The notes: generated by a model not told the origin, from the letters alone. A stretch of 64,000 bases of DNA from Sediminibacillus albus (GCF_900101125.1 NZ_FNFL01000004.1:124001-188000); one strand, 5' to 3'. Shown: positions 8,362 through 16,576, numbered from the stretch's first letter. Numbers and translations: made by a program.

Positions 8362-9159
8362 ATGCCACAAACTACGAACAGAGTATTATTTATCGGTGCC
8401 GGCCGTATGGCGCAAGCGATCATTAGCACATTGGCCGAAAAAGAACAATTCGACATTCTTGTTACTAATAAAGGAAATAAAACAAGACTAGAGTATGTGC
8501 AAAATACTTACAGAGTCCCAGTAACTGAGGATTGGAAGCAGCAATTAAATAAAATAGATATTATTTTTTTGGCCATGCCCCCTGAAGACCACGAGCAAAT
8601 CCTGAAAGAAATATACCGACTTATCAATGGGCAGCTGGTTATTACAGTTGCCGCAGGTATAGACCCTGCTTATCTGGAAGCCCGCCTGCCGGACGGAACC
8701 CCCACTGCCTGGGTAATGCCAAATACTGCTGCGAAACTTGGTGAGTCAAGTACGCTTTATGCTATCGGTACCCATGTCGAAAAACAGTATGTGAAGGTGT
8801 TAGAGGAAATCTTATCTGGGATAGGAGCCTTTGAGAAAGTGACTGAGCAGCAGCTCCATCAATTAACGGCTATTACAGGAAGTGCGCCAGCCTTTATTTA
8901 TCGGATCACCGAGTCATTAAAGAATCAAGCCCAGGAAACTGGTATAACTGAAGAGCAAGCAAGAAAACTAGTTGCGCAAATGATTGCCGGTTCCGCCGAG
9001 CTGCTTAAAACCGGAGAGGACCCTGCAGCCCTTGCAGGCCAGGTAGCGACACCTGGCGGTTCTACTGCTGCCGGACTAGGGGTTTTAGACAATCATAATG
9101 TAGATAGCTTGTTACGAGAAGCGATAGAGGCTTGCCGGAGGAAAGCTGGTAATAGCTGA
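8362..9159 (+). CDS. proI: Pyrroline-5-carboxylate reductase
   Basis: A 265-residue ProC/ProI-type enzyme that reduces 1-pyrroline-5-carboxylate to proline with NAD(P)H. The N-terminal Rossmann motif FIGAGRMAQAI is followed by MPNTAAKLGES (substrate side). The C-terminal signature runs from GSAPAFIYRITESL to the TPGGSTAAGLG block near residues 230-240. Length matches the family (about 270). It is third in a run with the SGNH hydrolase and GNAT genes. ProI-type copies serve anabolic proline synthesis; no proB/proA is adjacent. Confidence 0.9.
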   Translation: MPQTTNRVLFIGAGRMAQAIISTLAEKEQFDILVTNKGNKTRLEYVQNTYRVPVTEDWKQQLNKIDIIFLAMPPEDHEQILKEIYRLINGQLVITVAAGIDPAYLEARLPDGTPTAWVMPNTAAKLGESSTLYAIGTHVEKQYVKVLEEILSGIGAFEKVTEQQLHQLTAITGSAPAFIYRITESLKNQAQETGITEEQARKLVAQMIAGSAELLKTGEDPAALAGQVATPGGSTAAGLGVLDNHNVDSLLREAIEACRRKAGNS

Positions 9160-9194
9160 TTAAAGAAAATAAAAAGGTACAATAACCTAAAAAG

Positions 9195-9278
9195 TGGTTG
9201 AGACATAACATAAATCCATTTGCAAAAATCGAACGAGTTCGATTTTTGCTTTGGCCATTATACTTTTGTTCCAACCTC
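9195..9278. repeat. Foldable intergenic repeat, copy A
   Basis: A short element framed by GGTTGAGACATAA on the left and TTGTTCCAACC on the right, which can pair with two mismatches. Inside is a perfect 13-bp hairpin, GCAAAAATCGAAC/GTTCGATTTTTGC (9222-9249), with a two-base loop. A related element with the same AAAAATCGAAC core lies at 61694-61806. It is probably a dispersed structured repeat that may act as a terminator after proI (inference). Confidence 0.6.
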
Positions 9279-9317
9279 TATTAAGTTCTATGCCAGATCA
9301 GGTGAACATTAACTTTG

Positions 9318-9458
9318 TCACGTAATTGCTGTTTTCGCTGCTTCATCTCTATCACCGTTGTCTGCGACAGTCACCTTATCAATAGATTGTATGGGGTCGG
9401 CGATTTTGTCAGCAAATTCAGGCAGCATTCGATAAAAACAGTCAAAGGTTTTGCACAT
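9318..9458 (-). pseudogene. Remnant resembling a flotillin C-terminal region
   Basis: A 46-codon open stretch whose middle reads MLPEFADKIADPIQSIDKVT followed by VADNGD. This resembles the conserved part of SPFH/flotillin proteins after the coiled coil, where LPE-x-A-x2-(IV)A-x-P(LI)-x-(KS)IDK(IV)T(IV) is typical. The preceding residues do not fit, a stop lies just upstream, and no ribosome site or full gene exists. I read it as a decayed 3' fragment; chance resemblance is possible. The rest of the 9160-9555 gap holds only the repeat at 9195 and a TATAAT-like box at 9478. Confidence 0.4.
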
Positions 9459-9555
9459 ATTTTAGTCTTGTTTTTGCTATAATGACCTCAGATGAGGTTC
9501 CTTTTACACATTATTTCCACAGGACAATTTTTAACTTGGCGAGAGGGAGGGAAAC

Positions 9556-9981
9556 ATGAGGTTTTTACGAAACTTAGTCATTATCATCGTAATCCTGGCA
9601 GGTGTCGGCTATGGTGTCTATCATGTTGCTGCTGGTTTTGTTGCCGACAGGATGGTAGAAAAATTGGAGCAGGAACTTGATTTAAGCGGACAGGCTGGCG
9701 ATATGGAACAAGTCGCTAAGAATAGTCCTGAGCTGCAGGAGTTCTTAGCAGATGTTCCGCAAATAGACCAGAGTACTCTTCCATTTAAAACAAAAGAAGG
9801 TGCGGTAAAGAACTTAATTAAGAAGTTCAGCATGAGTGAAATACAGGAAATGAATGAATCGGTGAATTCCGGTATAAGTCCGGAAGAGCAGGCTGCGTTG
9901 TTGGAAAAAGTAGAAGATAAGTTGACCAAAGAGGAATTGGACGCTGTAAAAGTAGTTATCTATAATGAGCTTAACAAATAA
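9556..9981 (+). CDS. Membrane-anchored protein of unknown function
   Basis: A 141-residue protein I do not recognise. Residues 1-5 are basic, residues 6-27 form one hydrophobic segment (LVIIIVILAGVGYGVYHVAA), and the rest is an acidic, mostly helical domain (for example SPEEQAALLEKVEDKLTKEE, about 109-128) expected outside the cell. No Cys lipobox. ATG at 9556 with GAGGGAGGG upstream. It stands alone, with a hairpin shared with the convergent MFS gene after its stop. A TATAAT-like -10 lies at 9478-9483, but I see no convincing -35. Confidence 0.7.
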   Translation: MRFLRNLVIIIVILAGVGYGVYHVAAGFVADRMVEKLEQELDLSGQAGDMEQVAKNSPELQEFLADVPQIDQSTLPFKTKEGAVKNLIKKFSMSEIQEMNESVNSGISPEEQAALLEKVEDKLTKEELDAVKVVIYNELNK

Positions 9982-9984
9982 ACA

Positions 9985-10025
9985 AAGCGGCAGGACATGT
10001 GTGACATTCGAATGGCCTGCCGCTT
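9985..10025. terminator. Bidirectional terminator hairpin
   Basis: AAGCGGCAGG (9985-9994) pairs with CCTGCCGCTT (10016-10025) between two convergent genes. The loop is 21 bases and the flanking U-tracts are weak. Confidence 0.6.
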
Positions 10026-10045
10026 CTCGGATTATGGACTATCAT

Positions 10046-11242
10046 TCATACATATTTATTACGGCCTGCTCCGAGCCCAAAAATGATGATAAGCAGCGAA
10101 ATGAAAATCATAATCAGCAAGGGTATTTGCCATATCTGGGTTAAATCATAGAAAAAGCCGATGGAAAATGGCCCAATAGCTGCAAATAAGTAGCCGATTG
10201 ACTGGGCCATTCCAGACAGCTCTGCTGCCTGGCGGGCATTGACGGTACGCATACTTAGGAAAGTCAGTGCCAGGCTGATACTGGCGCCTAAAGATAAGCC
10301 TATTAGCGTTATCCAGACTACTAATAATGGCATAGGGCCTCCTGCCAATAAACCACTATATCCTGTTAAAGCAAGAAAACCTATAACGGCTACCATTCCT
10401 TGCTGATTTTTGAACTTATCGGCAAGAATAGGAGCAACGAAGGTGGCGGGCAAGCTGATAAACTGCATGTACGACAGCAGCCACCCTGCCGTTCCGATTG
10501 CTAGTCCATAGTCATGCAAAATTTCTGGAAGCCAGGAGATGGTGACATAAAAGAGAAATGACTGCATTCCCATAAACAAGGTGACCTGCCATGCAAGCGT
10601 GGATTTAATAAGCTTTGCAGCAGAAGGCTCATAAAATTGCTGGCTTGTCAGAGATTTACGCTGGGAATGAATATAAAAAGACCAGATAATGATAGCGAGC
10701 CCTGTCAATAATGCCCAACTAGCCAAAGATGCCTGCCATCCCAACTGCAGATCGGCTGCTAAAGGAATGCTCAGCCCGGAAGCAAGTGCAGCAAAGGTTG
10801 CCATCGAGGTAGAATAAACACTCGTCATAAATCCGACCTTTTCAGGGAATTTTTCCTTTATTAAGCCTGGAAGAAGAACGTTGCAGATGGCTATCCCTAG
10901 GCCGACAAGCGTTGTCCCCAAATATAGGGTGGGGATGTAGGCAGCGGAACGGACAAGAATCCCAAGCATTAAAATGATCAGGCCAGATAAAAGGGTTAAG
11001 CTGCCTCCGATTTTGTTGCTTAATCGCGGAGCTAAGGGAGACATAACGGCAAATGCCAAAAGAGGCAGACTAGTAATCAAGCCAGCACTCCAGTTTTCAA
11101 GTCCAATACTATCCCGGATTGTTCCAATCAAAGGGCCTACCGATGTAATTGCAGGCCGTAAGTTAATAGCAATTAAAATAATGCCAGCTACCAGTAATAT
11201 AGGGGTAGCGGGTCTTGAAGCAAGGGTTTGCTGTTTGTTCAT
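10046..11242 (-). CDS. CynX/NimT-type MFS transporter
   Basis: A 398-residue major facilitator with about 12 membrane segments. The INLRPAITSVGPLIGTIRD segment after helix 1 is the signature of the CynX/NimT (cyanate or nitroimidazole transporter-like) group. The AICNVLLPGLIKEKFPEKVG loop after the fourth helix is also typical. Substrate cannot be inferred from sequence; no cyanase gene is nearby. ATG at 11242 with AAGGAG seven bases upstream. Monocistronic. Confidence 0.85.
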   Translation of the reverse strand: MNKQQTLASRPATPILLVAGIILIAINLRPAITSVGPLIGTIRDSIGLENWSAGLITSLPLLAFAVMSPLAPRLSNKIGGSLTLLSGLIILMLGILVRSAAYIPTLYLGTTLVGLGIAICNVLLPGLIKEKFPEKVGFMTSVYSTSMATFAALASGLSIPLAADLQLGWQASLASWALLTGLAIIIWSFYIHSQRKSLTSQQFYEPSAAKLIKSTLAWQVTLFMGMQSFLFYVTISWLPEILHDYGLAIGTAGWLLSYMQFISLPATFVAPILADKFKNQQGMVAVIGFLALTGYSGLLAGGPMPLLVVWITLIGLSLGASISLALTFLSMRTVNARQAAELSGMAQSIGYLFAAIGPFSIGFFYDLTQIWQIPLLIMIFISLLIIIFGLGAGRNKYV

Positions 11243-11341
11243 ACATGACTCCTTAGAATGACAGGATTTTTATGTAAAAGTTTGTTTGCAATAGTATATC
11301 GATGAATGTATAAAACACAGTATAAAAGAAGTGGATAAAAT

Positions 11342-11369
11342 CCTCAATGAAATAAGCCTTCCATTGAGG
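11342..11369 (-). terminator. Terminator after D,D-carboxypeptidase gene
   Basis: CCTCAATG and CATTGAGG form an 8-bp stem; on the minus strand it is followed by ATTTTATCC, a short U-rich tract. It lies just after the carboxypeptidase stop. Confidence 0.5.
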
Positions 11370-11379
11370 GCCAATTTGT

Positions 11380-12372
11380 TCAATCAACGGAATTAAAGGC
11401 TGCATCATAAAGCTTCTTTGTATCCGAGAATCTTGCATTTTCCGTTCCAGCTCCCATAATTACCGATACATAACGTGTTCCGCCTTGCTGCACTGTGCCA
11501 GTAAAACAATAACCTGCCACGTCTGTATATCCGGTTTTCAAACCATCTACTCCCGAGTAGCTGATATTCTCTTCATTCATTTCAGGCAGCATCGAATTGG
11601 TGTTATAATAAGTAATAGCATCCTGACTGCCATGGGTCACAGTTTGTGAAGGCATAGAGGAAATATGGAGTATTTCCGGATAGGTATTCAACAGTTCTAA
11701 AGCTAACGAGGCAACATCTTTAACAGACATCATGTTGTCCGGGCTTGGAAGATTTGCATAGCTGTATGAGCCTAAGTCACTATTGCTAAGTCCAGTACTA
11801 TTAACAAATGTTGATTTTTCCAGCCCGATTCTTTCGGCTGTCTGATTCATTAATTGGACAAATTCTTTTTCGCTCCCTGCAACGGCTTCCGCTAAAGCGA
11901 TAGCGGCACCGTTGGCTGAGTGGATAGCTGTTGCATGAAATAATTCTTCTACCGTATAAGTTAGCTCTTTCTTTAATAAGATAGAAGAAAAGCCTGGTGT
12001 ATTGGAAATTGCAGAGGCATAATCACTGATAGGGATTTGCTGTTCCCAAGTAAGATTTCCGTTATTGATCGCCTCTAAGACAAGATACTCGGTCATCATT
12101 TTTGACATGCTGGCTACTGGCAGGGAACGGTTTATGTTTTTCTCATACAATAGCTGCTGATTATCTGCATTGATTAATAAAGCGGATTCAGCTTCTAGGT
12201 TTAAATTTGAAAGCAGCACCTCCTCGTCCACTTGGAAAGAGGAGTCCTGATAAATGATTGTTTCTGATTGTTCCTCCTGATTTTCAGGCTGGCCGCCATG
12301 TAACGAAAGAGTGATAAAACCAGCGATAAGCAGTAAAAAGAGTAAAATTAAAATATATTTAAAAGTTTTCAT
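11380..12372 (-). CDS. D-alanyl-D-alanine carboxypeptidase (PBP5-like)
   Basis: A penicillin-binding protein of the DacA/DacF peptidase S11 class, about 330 residues, that trims the terminal D-Ala of peptidoglycan stem peptides outside the membrane. All three active-site motifs are visible: SMSK (Ser88/Lys91), SAN (152-154) and KTG (279-281). The N terminus is a hydrophobic signal or anchor. The protein ends soon after the catalytic domain and lacks the C-terminal PBP5 stalk and amphipathic anchor. Of two ATGs (12378, 12372), GGAGG fits 12372. The divergent signal peptidase gene begins about 100 bases away. Confidence 0.88.
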   Translation of the reverse strand: MKTFKYILILLFLLLIAGFITLSLHGGQPENQEEQSETIIYQDSSFQVDEEVLLSNLNLEAESALLINADNQQLLYEKNINRSLPVASMSKMMTEYLVLEAINNGNLTWEQQIPISDYASAISNTPGFSSILLKKELTYTVEELFHATAIHSANGAAIALAEAVAGSEKEFVQLMNQTAERIGLEKSTFVNSTGLSNSDLGSYSYANLPSPDNMMSVKDVASLALELLNTYPEILHISSMPSQTVTHGSQDAITYYNTNSMLPEMNEENISYSGVDGLKTGYTDVAGYCFTGTVQQGGTRYVSVIMGAGTENARFSDTKKLYDAAFNSVD

Positions 12373-12479
12373 TTTCATACCTCCATTAAACTAAGACGAA
12401 ACACAGCCAGAAAAGTCTACAAAAAATGTCTTTTTTTGAAAATTCACATCAATATTTTATTAAAAGGTAGGGTATCCGT

Positions 12480-13028
12480 ATGCATAACACCTTGAAAAAC
12501 GAAGTGATTTCCTGGTTGAAAACGATTTTGGTTGCTCTTATTATTGTGGTGGTTTGCCGGCATTTCCTAATTACGCCATCGATTGTGGAAGGCGAATCAA
12601 TGATGCCTACCCTGCATGATGGGGACAGGATTATTCTCAGCAAAATCAGCAAAATACAACGGTTTGATGAAATTGCTTTTCAGGCGCCTGATTCAGAAGA
12701 TGCGTATGTAAAACGAGTGATCGGATTACCTGGCGATACGGTGGAGATGAAAGAGGATATTCTTTATATTAATGACAAGCCAGTTGAAGAGCCTTATTTA
12801 GAAGAATATAAAAAAAGGTTATCGAATAGCCAGTATCTAACAAACGATTTTACTTTACAAGAAGTTGCCGGAAAAAGCACTGTTCCTGAGGACAGTCTGT
12901 TTGTCCTGGGGGATAACAGGCTCGATAGCAAAGACAGCAGATACTTTGGTTTCATTACCGAAGAATCAGTCATTGGCGATGTTAAGTTAAGAATATGGCC
13001 GCTGCAAGGAATAGGTATCCCTAATTAA
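12480..13028 (+). CDS. sipT: Signal peptidase I
   Basis: Membrane-bound type I signal peptidase of 182 residues that cleaves Sec and Tat signal peptides on the outer face of the membrane. One N-terminal membrane helix (about 14-30) is followed by the EGESMMPTL box with nucleophile Ser40, the YVKRVIGLPGD box with general base Lys78, and the GDNRLDSKDSRYFG box. Size and one-helix topology match Bacillus SipS/SipT/SipW-class enzymes of the prokaryotic type. The exact paralog is uncertain, so sipT is nominal. A U-rich terminator follows. Confidence 0.92.
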   Translation: MHNTLKNEVISWLKTILVALIIVVVCRHFLITPSIVEGESMMPTLHDGDRIILSKISKIQRFDEIAFQAPDSEDAYVKRVIGLPGDTVEMKEDILYINDKPVEEPYLEEYKKRLSNSQYLTNDFTLQEVAGKSTVPEDSLFVLGDNRLDSKDSRYFGFITEESVIGDVKLRIWPLQGIGIPN

Positions 13029-13030
13029 AA

Positions 13031-13075
13031 AACATCCAACCCGAATGGAAGAAAACCTGGGTCGGGTGTTTTTTT
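13031..13075 (+). terminator. Terminator after signal peptidase gene
   Basis: AACATCC pairs (one G-U) with GGGTGTT and the inner CCC with GGG; seven or more U residues follow at 13069-13075. Confidence 0.75.
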
Positions 13076-13167
13076 ATGAATGTACAAACAATCGCTGCTT
13101 GTTTCTGTAATAATTTCTAGGGGCGGTGGGACAATAAGGGCATACTTTAACAGAAATGGGTGAGTCA

Positions 13168-13425
13168 ATGGAATACAATCAAGGCTATATGCCGGGGGAA
13201 GTCGTCTATGTGATAATTAGAAACCCGCATGTACAGGGGGTAGCCAATGTCCAGGAGGCAGCGGTGGTTGCTGACCCTAATCATGCTGGTGACCTGGCGT
13301 TATTTTTGTATGATACATATTATCCCTTAACAGAGGAAGTAGCAGTTTATCGTTCTGAACAGGAAGCGGAATTTGCCTATCAATCGGTGTTCGGTGATTC
13401 AGAGGAAGCGGATTTCCATGGTTAA
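13168..13425 (+). CDS. splA: SplA, regulator of spore photoproduct lyase
   Basis: An 85-residue protein matching SplA of B. subtilis, the TRAP-like negative regulator of the splAB operon. The conserved core includes GEVVYVIIRNPHVQGVANVQ, and LALFLYDTYYPLTEEVAVY follows. The frame opens at an ATG at 13156, but GGGTGAG lies just before the ATG at 13168, which gives the expected N terminus. Its end overlaps splB by eight bases, implying translational coupling. A CATACT sequence at 13141-13146 resembles a sigma-G -10 element with a weak -35, consistent with forespore expression (tentative). Confidence 0.85.
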   Translation: MEYNQGYMPGEVVYVIIRNPHVQGVANVQEAAVVADPNHAGDLALFLYDTYYPLTEEVAVYRSEQEAEFAYQSVFGDSEEADFHG

Positions 13426-14446
13426 ACCGTTTGTCCCTCAGTTAGTTTATGTGGAACCGCGCGCTTTGGAGTACCCGCTAGGCAGGGAACTTATCGATAA
13501 ATTTAAGAACATGGACATTGAGATACGGGAGACCACTTCACATAACCAAGTGCGAAACCTACCGGGCGACAACGATTTTCAAAAATATCGTAACGCCAAA
13601 TCCACCTTAGTAGTGGGAATAAGAAAGACGCTGAAGTTTGATACATCGAAGCCTTCTGCAGAGTATGCAATACCCTTCGCAACAGGGTGTATGGGGCATT
13701 GTCATTATTGTTATTTACAAACAACGATGGGCAGCAAACCGTATATTCGTACTTATGTGAATACGGAGGAGATTTTCGACGAGGCAGAAAAATATATGCG
13801 TGAACGTGCTCCGGAAATTACCAGGTTTGAAGCTTCCTGTACATCGGATATTGTAGGCATTGACCATTTGACACATACACTGAAAAGGGCAATAGAATAT
13901 TTTGGTAAGACCAGGCATGGAAGGCTTCGGTTCGTAACGAAGTTTGCCCATGTAGATCATCTTCTTGACGCTGACCATAAAGGGAAAACCAGGTTTCGTT
14001 TTAGCGTCAACGATGACTATGTTATTAAGTATTTCGAACCGGGAACTTCAAAGCTTGAAGAAAGAATCGGAGCGGCGGTTAAAGTAGCTGAAGCTGGCTA
14101 TCCGCTTGGTTTTATTGTGGCCCCAATTTACTTGCATGATGGCTGGCAGAAGGGGTACACAGAGATGCTGGAAAGACTAGCAGAAAAGCTGCCGCCCACA
14201 GCTAAACAGGATTTGACCTTTGAATTGATTCAACATCGGTTCACACAGCCGGCTAAGCGAGTTATAGAAAAAAATTATCCAATGTCGAAGCTTGAGCTTG
14301 ATGAGTCAAAACGAAAGTGGAAATGGGGAAGATATGGGATAGGGAAATATGTGTATCAGGATAAGGAACAGGAAGAAATGAAGGATGTAATGAAACAGAC
14401 CATCAGCAAGCTGTTCCCGAAAGCAAAAATCGAATATTTCACCTAG
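13418..14446 (+). CDS. splB: Spore photoproduct lyase
   Basis: Radical-SAM DNA repair enzyme of 342 residues, exactly the B. subtilis SplB length. It reverses the UV-induced thymine dimer (spore photoproduct) during germination. The 4Fe-4S motif CMGHCHYC gives Cys91, Cys95 and Cys98, and Cys141 (EASCTSD), the hydrogen-donor residue known from B. subtilis, is present at the same number. An upstream in-frame start at 13373 would lie well inside splA; the ATG at 13418 restores family length and overlaps the splA stop. The presence of splAB marks the organism as an endospore former. Confidence 0.95.
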   Translation: MVKPFVPQLVYVEPRALEYPLGRELIDKFKNMDIEIRETTSHNQVRNLPGDNDFQKYRNAKSTLVVGIRKTLKFDTSKPSAEYAIPFATGCMGHCHYCYLQTTMGSKPYIRTYVNTEEIFDEAEKYMRERAPEITRFEASCTSDIVGIDHLTHTLKRAIEYFGKTRHGRLRFVTKFAHVDHLLDADHKGKTRFRFSVNDDYVIKYFEPGTSKLEERIGAAVKVAEAGYPLGFIVAPIYLHDGWQKGYTEMLERLAEKLPPTAKQDLTFELIQHRFTQPAKRVIEKNYPMSKLELDESKRKWKWGRYGIGKYVYQDKEQEEMKDVMKQTISKLFPKAKIEYFT

Positions 14447-14464
14447 TCTTGTTGAAGAGGATGT

Positions 14465-14492
14465 TTGACAATGCTTTGTTTTCATGTTTAAT
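14465..14492 (+). promoter_or_regulatory. Sigma-A-like promoter of the thi operon
   Basis: TTGACA (14465-14470) and TTTAAT (14487-14492), spaced 16 bases, directly upstream of the TPP riboswitch. The -35 matches consensus exactly. Confidence 0.6.
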
Positions 14493-14516
14493 TTGAAGTA
14501 ATTAAATATCGGAAAG

Positions 14517-14604
14517 TCCACTAGGGGCGCCATACGGCTGAGATAAGGATGAATCCTTGGTCCCTTTGAACCTGAACTGGTTAATACCAGCGTAGGAAAG
14601 TGGA
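14517..14604 (+). ncRNA. TPP riboswitch (THI element)
   Basis: Classic thi-box aptamer: the P1 arms TCCACT and AGTGGA close the structure. Inside are ACTAGGGGCGCC, GGCTGAGAT, CCCTTTGAACCTGAACTGG and the invariant TACCAGCGTAGGAAAG. A Rho-independent terminator follows at 14645, so thiamine pyrophosphate should stop transcription of the downstream thiD-thiM-thiE genes. Confidence 0.95.
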
Positions 14605-14644
14605 GACGGGATAAGTATATCTATTATAGTTAAAATAAGATGAC

Positions 14645-14675
14645 AACCGCTCCAGTTTTCTGGAGCGGTTTTTTT
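14645..14675 (+). terminator. TPP riboswitch expression-platform terminator
   Basis: AACCGCTCCAG and CTGGAGCGGTT form a perfect 11-bp stem with a four-base loop, followed by seven U residues. Confidence 0.9.
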
Positions 14676-14749
14676 ATGCTCCTGAAGTAAAGATTTCCCG
14701 TTCCATCCAGCTCTTGTGGACTTTCTCCATTACAGGGAGGAGTTTATAA

Positions 14750-14880
14750 ATGAAATTTTCTGGAGCGAAGAGAGACCTGCCCAGCCTATTTCTGAACGTA
14801 TTATGAGCCATCCTTTCTTTCTACGAAAATCCAGGGAGAGGTTCCAAAGCAGGCGCCACTTTTCGTTAAAAGAAAACAGT
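14750..14880 (+). pseudogene. tenA: Degraded tenA (thiaminase II) 5' remnant
   Basis: A GGGAGGAG ribosome site precedes an ATG at 14750 that encodes MKFS, the usual TenA N terminus. A one-base frame slip then gives SEERPAQPISERIMSHPF and, further on, RERFQ. This matches the TenA start MKFS-x-E...(FV)xHPF...RF. The position between a TPP riboswitch and thiD is where tenA stands in many Bacillales. The reading frame ends after about 45 codons and the rest of the gene is gone. This is a by-eye identification; the remainder of the 14447-14937 gap holds the promoter, riboswitch and terminator. Confidence 0.55.
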
Positions 14881-14937
14881 TGCTTAGATTAATAGAATGA
14901 TCGTTAAACCAAATTCAAAATTCAGGAGGGGAAAACC

Positions 14938-15771
14938 ATGTCACCGATTGCAAGTGCACTGACAATTGCTGGTACAGATCCCACAGGCGGCGCTGGAATC
15001 CAAGCAGATTTAAAAAGTTTCCAAGAGCGGGAAGTTTACGGTATGAGTGTAGCTACTTCTATTGTTGCTCAAAATACTTTGGGGGTAGAAGATGTACACC
15101 ATTTGCCCGTGCCATTTATTGAGAAACAATTACATGCAGTATTCCATGATATTGCCCCGCAGGCAGTGAAAACGGGCATGATTGCGACTAGTGAAATGAT
15201 GGAGATGATTGCAATGGAATTGAAAAAAAATCGGATGCCTTATGTGATGGACCCGGTAATGGTAGCCAAAAGCGGACATTCCTTAATGGAAGAGAAGACA
15301 AGAAAGACAATACAGGGCAGTTTGCTTCCACTGTCTACGGTGGTAACTCCCAATGTTCCTGAAGCAGAGATATTAGTAGATTTTCCCATTAAGGATCAAG
15401 AGGATGCCAAAAAGGCAGCAAAAGTAATCGTGGAAGACCTTGGTGCCCAAGCTGCAGTAGTGAAGGGCGGGCATTTACCCGGCGAAGCAATTGATGTCTT
15501 ATATGAGAAAAAGGAATATCATTTCTTTAAATCACCGAGAACAGAAACAAAACACACACATGGAACAGGCTGTACATTTTCGGCTGTAATAACAGCAGAG
15601 CTTGCCAAAGGCAAATCAATCCCGGAAGCAGTTAAGATAGGCAAGGATTTTATTACTGCAGCCATCCATTATACGCTAGGTGTTGGCAGAGGAAATGGAC
15701 CAACTAATCACTGGGGGCTTCGCCTGCAAGGAGTTCCAAATAATGCAACAGGAGGGAACGATAATGAGTGA
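14938..15771 (+). CDS. thiD: Hydroxymethylpyrimidine/HMP-phosphate kinase
   Basis: A 277-residue ribokinase-fold enzyme that phosphorylates HMP and then HMP-phosphate in thiamine synthesis. The TIAGTDPTGGAGIQADLKSF block (residues 8-27) binds substrate, MDPVMVAKSG holds the central motif, and KHTHGTGCTFSAVITAELAK is the anion-hole and catalytic region. A second ThiD-like gene (19456) lacks the GTDPTGGAG form, supporting this one as the true thiD. The start follows AGGAGGGG. Its end overlaps thiM by eight bases. Expression should fall when TPP binds the upstream riboswitch. Confidence 0.93.
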   Translation: MSPIASALTIAGTDPTGGAGIQADLKSFQEREVYGMSVATSIVAQNTLGVEDVHHLPVPFIEKQLHAVFHDIAPQAVKTGMIATSEMMEMIAMELKKNRMPYVMDPVMVAKSGHSLMEEKTRKTIQGSLLPLSTVVTPNVPEAEILVDFPIKDQEDAKKAAKVIVEDLGAQAAVVKGGHLPGEAIDVLYEKKEYHFFKSPRTETKHTHGTGCTFSAVITAELAKGKSIPEAVKIGKDFITAAIHYTLGVGRGNGPTNHWGLRLQGVPNNATGGNDNE

Positions 15772-16570
15772 GATTGCGAGTTTGATTACAAAAGTGAGAG
15801 AACGACAGCCATTAATCCACAATATCACCAATAATGTTGTCACCAACTTTACAGCGAACGGCCTGCTTTCCTTAGGAGTGTCGCCGGTTATGGCAAATGC
15901 GCGAGAAGAGGCAGCAGACATGGCGTCTGTGGCAGATGCACTAGTCCTTAACATAGGGACACTGACTACCCCGCAGGTAGAAGCGATGATATCAGCCGGG
16001 AAGGCAGCTAATGAAAAAGGGATACCAGTGGTCTTTGATCCAGTCGGAGCAGGCGCGACCCCTTTTCGGAATAAAACAGCTTTACACATTCTTGAACAAG
16101 TAAATGTTTCACTTATCCGCGGTAATGCCGGTGAAATTGCTTATCTAGCGGGAGCGGACGCCAAAGTGAAAGGAGTAGATTCCTCCTTTCAAGGAAACAA
16201 TCAGGAGATAGCAATAAAAGCTGCCAGGCAGCTTGGAACCGCTGTCGTTCTGACTGGCGAGGAAGATGTAATCACAAACGGTGACTCGCTTTATCTTGGC
16301 AAGAATGGGCACCAGCTTCAAACGAGAGTAACGGGTGCGGGGTGCTTGCTCAGTTCGGTAATTGCTGCATTTTTGACTGTTAAAGAGACAGAGTTGAAGG
16401 CTGCTGCCGGAGCAGTTAGTTTTTATGGTGCTGCTGCAGAGATAGCAGCGGATTCCAGTAAAGGTCCGGGCAGTTTTCAAACCGCCTTTTTAGATACCAT
16501 CTATCACTTGAACGAAAAGGAATTACAGGGGAAGATAAAACTATCTTATTTTAACCATTTAGGAGTGTAG
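15764..16570 (+). CDS. thiM: Hydroxyethylthiazole kinase
   Basis: A 268-residue ThiM that phosphorylates 4-methyl-5-hydroxyethylthiazole for thiamine salvage. Typical blocks are RERQPLIHNITNNVVTNFTA near the N terminus, GVSPVMANAREEA, VFDPVGAGATPFR, and the C-terminal RVTGAGCLLSSVIAAFL with the catalytic Cys-bearing GAGC loop. The open frame extends upstream to 15680, but the ATG at 15764, with AGGAGG seven bases upstream and an eight-base overlap with the thiD stop, is the true start. Central gene of the TPP-controlled operon. Confidence 0.93.
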   Translation: MSEIASLITKVRERQPLIHNITNNVVTNFTANGLLSLGVSPVMANAREEAADMASVADALVLNIGTLTTPQVEAMISAGKAANEKGIPVVFDPVGAGATPFRNKTALHILEQVNVSLIRGNAGEIAYLAGADAKVKGVDSSFQGNNQEIAIKAARQLGTAVVLTGEEDVITNGDSLYLGKNGHQLQTRVTGAGCLLSSVIAAFLTVKETELKAAAGAVSFYGAAAEIAADSSKGPGSFQTAFLDTIYHLNEKELQGKIKLSYFNHLGV

Positions 16571-16576
16571 TTTGCC

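Noticed and set aside
11253-11438. 61-codon minus-strand frame between MFS and carboxypeptidase genes
   Set aside because: It overlaps the carboxypeptidase end and a terminator hairpin, with no ribosome site.
13373-13417. Upstream start for splB
   Set aside because: Would lie within splA; the ATG at 13418 gives the exact known length and cysteine numbering.
14306-14533. 75-codon minus-strand frame near the thi leader
   Set aside because: It overlaps splB and the TPP riboswitch promoter; no coding character.
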